Shown here in pieces: positions 60,136-64,000 of a stretch of DNA of 64,000 bases (positions are counted from its first letter, which is position 1; each line of letters begins with the position of its first letter). Below the pieces are notes generated by a model. That model searched no databases, had not been told where the DNA came from, and worked only from the letters and a program-made list of their open reading frames with translations. The position numbers and the translations under genes were made by a program. The stretch is from Mya arenaria (Eukaryota > Mollusca > Bivalvia > Myida > Myidae): positions 26,176,701-26,240,700 of the forward strand of contig NC_069136.1 in assembly GCF_026914265.1 (NCBI RefSeq), given 5' to 3'.

Positions 60136-61429
60136 TGATTGAGGCTACTTGTGAAAACGACTTCTTGTTTTGACAATATTATACAGACCTATTATACAAC
60201 AGGCAGTATGGAGTACGAAACAAGAGTGCACAACTTGAAAACATACATTCTTTAAATGTTTCCGAAAAAAAGAAAAAAATACGAAAAATCCATCTTTTTT
60301 TATTTATTTTTTCTCGACGCCCATTTTTCGACATCTTTTTCTTAATTTTATTCCCTCCTCATGGCGCTTAACTTTGAAAACTTTCCCGTAAAACGAAAAA
60401 TAAAAAAAAACACTGGCCTTATTGCATAAAAAAAGTTTACATAGCACATTTAAATACAAATATTTCAGCACATATTTCATAAAGTACGCATATTACACTT
60501 TGTGCACAGTCTTTCTGCTCAATCGATGCCTCTATATACCTTCTTTAATCATAAGTTTATGTTTAGAACACCTGAATCGTGGTAATGCTATTCTATGCTT
60601 CATAATATTAATATAGTTAAGATTGGGTTCATATATATAACTTTTCCTCATAACTGCATACGATTTTAACTTTCTGCTATTATTAGCATCTTTAAACCAA
60701 GATAATACGCATTGATCATGAGCACGTTGGATTAACATCTCCAATTCAACTTTCGTAACATTTGCATTATGCTACATATATGTATGTCAAACTCATCTAA
60801 TAAGCGTTTTACTAGTATGGACAGGTATAAATCTGAAGGTATTTTGATAAGGCGTATTGATGATCACATAAAAATATTGCGCTGAATGTTTCTCCAAATA
60901 AAAGAATTAATACAAATGTCAAGTGTTGAGCAATCTCGAGAGTACTCGGTACAACCTAAGATATTCGTACTAAATTAGTATCAAGATTGCTTGTTTATTG
61001 TTTTCATTTGGATGGGTTTATATTTTTATTACGTGAATATTTTGCATGTATGAGAAACGAAATATCACCCACATGACACTTTCAATAACAGATGTAGAGC
61101 CACAGTAAGAAAATACTAAAAATGCTTGTAAATAGTGTCCAAAGTATTTGGTCAAATCCGACCTTTGGGTAATATCTTTCGACCTTTGGGAGACATTGAA
61201 AATTTTCACCAGAAGGTCATATCTTCTTTCGACCAATAGTCATTGTGCGTTATGTGTATGCTTATTCAAGATTACTATACGTCGTAAGTTAATTATTGAT
61301 TTGCAAAACATTTAATATTTGAACAGTTTCAAAGGTCAAGTGATAATTTCAAAAGTTATTTTTTTATATAATTACGACTTAATGAGTATCCGTAATTGTT
61401 AATATAACAAAACATAGCTCCCAATTTAG

Positions 61430-61960
61430 TAGTACTTGTAATTTGCAGTCGATCATGAAATATAAATGGACTTCGTAGAAAACTTGGCGATACTAAATTT
61501 GTGAAAATTATATGTGAATATGATATAGTAATTTTAACAGAGACATGCCTATCAGAAAAACATGCTATAAATTTAGACATAGGAAATTTTCATTATGAGC
61601 CTTTGTTTGATACTTAATATAAAAATACAAGAAAATATCGTTATAATGGGAGGTATCTCCAATTATTTTAAGGATAGTTTTAGAGAAAATATTACAATTA
61701 TTGAAATACATAAAATGTTGTTTTGTAGACTAAAATATGTTTAGGTGTCCTTTCAGCATTCGAAGATTTATATATATGCAGTCTATATTTACCACCAATT
61801 AATTCCACTATTTTAAAACAATTGTAAATATATTTATTCGATCTTATTGAACAAGGAATCGAAATATATAGCAATGCTGGCATAGTTGCATTAAATGGCT
61901 ATTTTAACGGCCGCATGGCGGATGAAATTGACTTCTTAAATTTTGTTAACTATATACACA
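61430..61960 (+). pseudogene. LINE retrotransposon remnant: AP-type endonuclease region
   Basis: Broken plus-strand frames with endonuclease-like blocks: LRRKLGDTKF, YDIVILTETCLSEKH, then DLYICSLYLPPINST and GIVALNGYFNGRMADEIDFL (from GDFNAR in the family). Many stops and shifts. Such blocks are typical of non-LTR retrotransposons with an APE endonuclease. Confidence 0.75.
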
Positions 61961-62049
61961 ACGAGCAATGTAAAAAAATGTTGACAAATATTATTTTTAC
62001 ACCAATCGTGTATAACATGGAATAAACAAAATATTACATGCAATAAAAT

Positions 62050-62180
62050 GAATACAGTTTCGTGAAGTCAAACGGCATTAATCTTAAAAATATATACGAA
62101 TACTTATGCCTATGGTTTCTTACTAAATGAAGCCAAATGTATAATTACAGGCAATCGCACATTAAGATCAACATAGTATA
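62050..62180 (+). pseudogene. LINE remnant, possible reverse transcriptase fragment
   Basis: Plus-strand frame with FLLNEAKCIITGNRTLRS, resembling the NxxKT...G segment after the reverse transcriptase core. It follows the endonuclease remnant in the right order, with most of the RT deleted. Confidence 0.4.
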
Positions 62181-62441
62181 GAGCTACTGGTTTTATTTAA
62201 CATCATTTCGTATCATGATAGAAAGCACATAATTATATTACATTCAGTAGTCAGTACATCATTTCAAAGTTTTGTAGAAACCATTGGTTACCTGTAAGAA
62301 TTCTAGGATGAAACTAAATTACTTAATATATGTTTTATCGACTATGGTACCAAACATACTTTTGTGTTAAAGAGATGAGCAGCATTGAACGTTAACGCCT
62401 GATCGGATTTCATCAATCACTAGTTGATTGATAGTCAACTA

Positions 62442-62460
62442 TTATTATTATTATTATTAT

Positions 62461-62527
<67 letters not shown>
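62442..62527. repeat. (ATT)n-(AGT)n microsatellite
   Basis: Seven ATT copies followed by about 22 TAG/AGT copies. Confidence 0.97.
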
Positions 62528-62528
<1 letters not shown>

Positions 62529-62734
62529 TACCTGATTTATATAGCACTCTTGTCATATGGCAATATACGTTCAAATGTGTTTTACAATACATATACACAC
62601 AATATCAAAACAAACAATTAGGCTACAAATTAAGTTAGCTAAGTCTAGCTAATGCAGAACTAGCTTTAAGACCGACCGCCTGGTAGTGTTCTTGATTTGT
62701 ATATAAGTTGGCTGAAATTTTATCATCAAAGGAA

Positions 62735-62985
62735 TCAAAATAATGGTAAACAACACAAAATGTTGCGTTTCTTAAAACATTGTTTTGAAATGCGTATATT
62801 TCAGTTCCAACGTGACATGCCTTCACTGTTTAATATATGTGTCTTACTTATTTTACATTGATTGCGAAAACTGTTAATTTACTTATCTGTAAACTTTCTT
62901 CACAATTGACCATTCAACACTGGTTCAGCAAAACGTCGAGGACTATAAGTTTTGGTATTTCAAGCTCCTTGAATATATCCTAAAT
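62735..62985. repeat. Dispersed repeat, copy 2
   Basis: Partner of 49440-49690; followed directly by a segment (62999-63055) shared with 54361-54417, suggesting a longer composite unit. Confidence 0.75.
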
Positions 62986-63055
62986 ATTGCACCAATTAAA
63001 GATAGTTTGACAAAATATACTTTAGTTTGCCATTGCAAAAAGACTGCAAACAGTT

Positions 63056-64000
63056 GCCCACTTGGTGTTTTATTATTCGTTTTTCTTTATCTCAATCAAT
63101 ATACATTTTTAAAGATTGATTTTTTGAAGTTTTACTATGATTTTAGGCTATTATTTCTGCTCAATATACAACATCCGTTCCTGAATGACAATACGTTTTG
63201 TATGAGGAACATTTTAATTAACTTATATTTAATTTTAAGCATCATGTGATACGAGTAGTATTTATAAAATTGGTTCTGCCATAGTGAGCTCAACTTGTGC
63301 AGTTCTAAAAAATAGATATAACGTCACACTGATACTTGATTTTGTTGCATATGCAGTCCAGTGTGACCGTAAAATCAGAAATATCAATACTATCGGTCAA
63401 TAACGCACGTTTCCCGGCTACTTCTAGCATAACATAACAAACAAACAAAACGCAAGTCAATTAGTCCAATAAAACATTTTCAATTAAACAAATCAATCAT
63501 TTATAAGAAATATGAATGCCCGCGTGTGTCACACGCTCGCACACGCGCACATGCACACTCACAGATTACACCATTTTGTATCGATCCATCGATACCATCA
63601 TGTTATCACATAAAATGTTTATAAACTATTTACAGTAAATTAAGGAACACATACAATGTATTTAAGACAGTATATCGGTCAATTAAAACAACTATAATAT
63701 CGTAAATACAATTAAAGGTTATCTGTTAATATGTATCTAACAGAATTTACACAAACAATCCATTTTTTTATTTGCATCTGATGTTGTAAAGCAATTCTTA
63801 CATGTTTTTAGATTTATGTTTATCTATTTGTAAAAGTTCTAAACGTTTATTCTACAAGCATGTGTTTCTTCTATTGTTTTGTATGCCTAAAATGGGCGAT
63901 ATCTTCTTCGTTTAGAGACGATGTCCTATGCTGCAGTATAAGATATAGTAATGATTTCTCAAAAATAGCTAGTGTGACGATTTAGTAAGGATTTATATTC
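63056..64000. other. Intergenic stretch to the window end
   Basis: A short CA/CG-rich tract at 63520-63565; otherwise nothing recognised. Confidence 0.5.

Overview
This is an AT-rich, intron-containing, repeat-dense piece of an animal genome. The gene families (EGF-rich receptor tyrosine phosphatase, EMI/EGF receptor of the Draper/MEGF10 type), the 129-bp phase-1 EGF exon and the mix of short inverted-repeat elements and tRNA-derived SINEs suggest a bivalve mollusc; the species cannot be fixed from sequence alone.

All recognisable genes lie in the first 38.5 kb, on the minus strand. From their 5' to 3' direction: (3) an EMI-EGF-EGF-stalk-TM-tail receptor (38445 to about 29999); (2) a receptor with a single-exon multi-EGF ectodomain, a TM exon and a short tyrosine-motif tail (24042 to 19251); (1) a receptor-type protein tyrosine phosphatase (13794 to 3349). 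Gene 1 could be assembled completely: 21 exons, all splice phases compatible, 3216 bp, 1071 residues, with signal peptide, EGF repeats, TM, an active-looking PTP domain D1 (CX5R present, WPD present) and a degenerate D2 (CX5K, WPD lost). Genes 2 and 3 share the TM exon design and cytoplasmic tail and carry disabling lesions: a frameshift and an in-frame TGA in the gene 2 ectodomain; a frameshift in an EGF exon and a TAG in the tail of gene 3. The locus therefore looks like a tandem family in which related receptor heads are joined either to a phosphatase or to a tail with paired YxxL motifs. This resembles paired-receptor arrangements; that functional reading is inference.

The other half (about 38.5-64 kb, and the 14-19 kb and 24-30 kb gaps) is mostly mobile and tandem DNA: several short elements with terminal inverted repeats (one with a perfect 10-bp target duplication), a foldback element, a 3.4-kb element with GTTCATGAAC arrays that holds a possible small spliced gene, a 3-kb inverted-repeat structure holding GGCCGC arrays, a 506-bp direct duplication with X-box-like sites, a LINE endonuclease remnant, an exon resembling a DNCxGQNKNN-type protein family, a 17-bp minisatellite in a gene 3 intron, a minisatellite that seems to derive from the edge of an EGF exon, and many microsatellites. 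No rRNA, canonical tRNA or CRISPR was seen.
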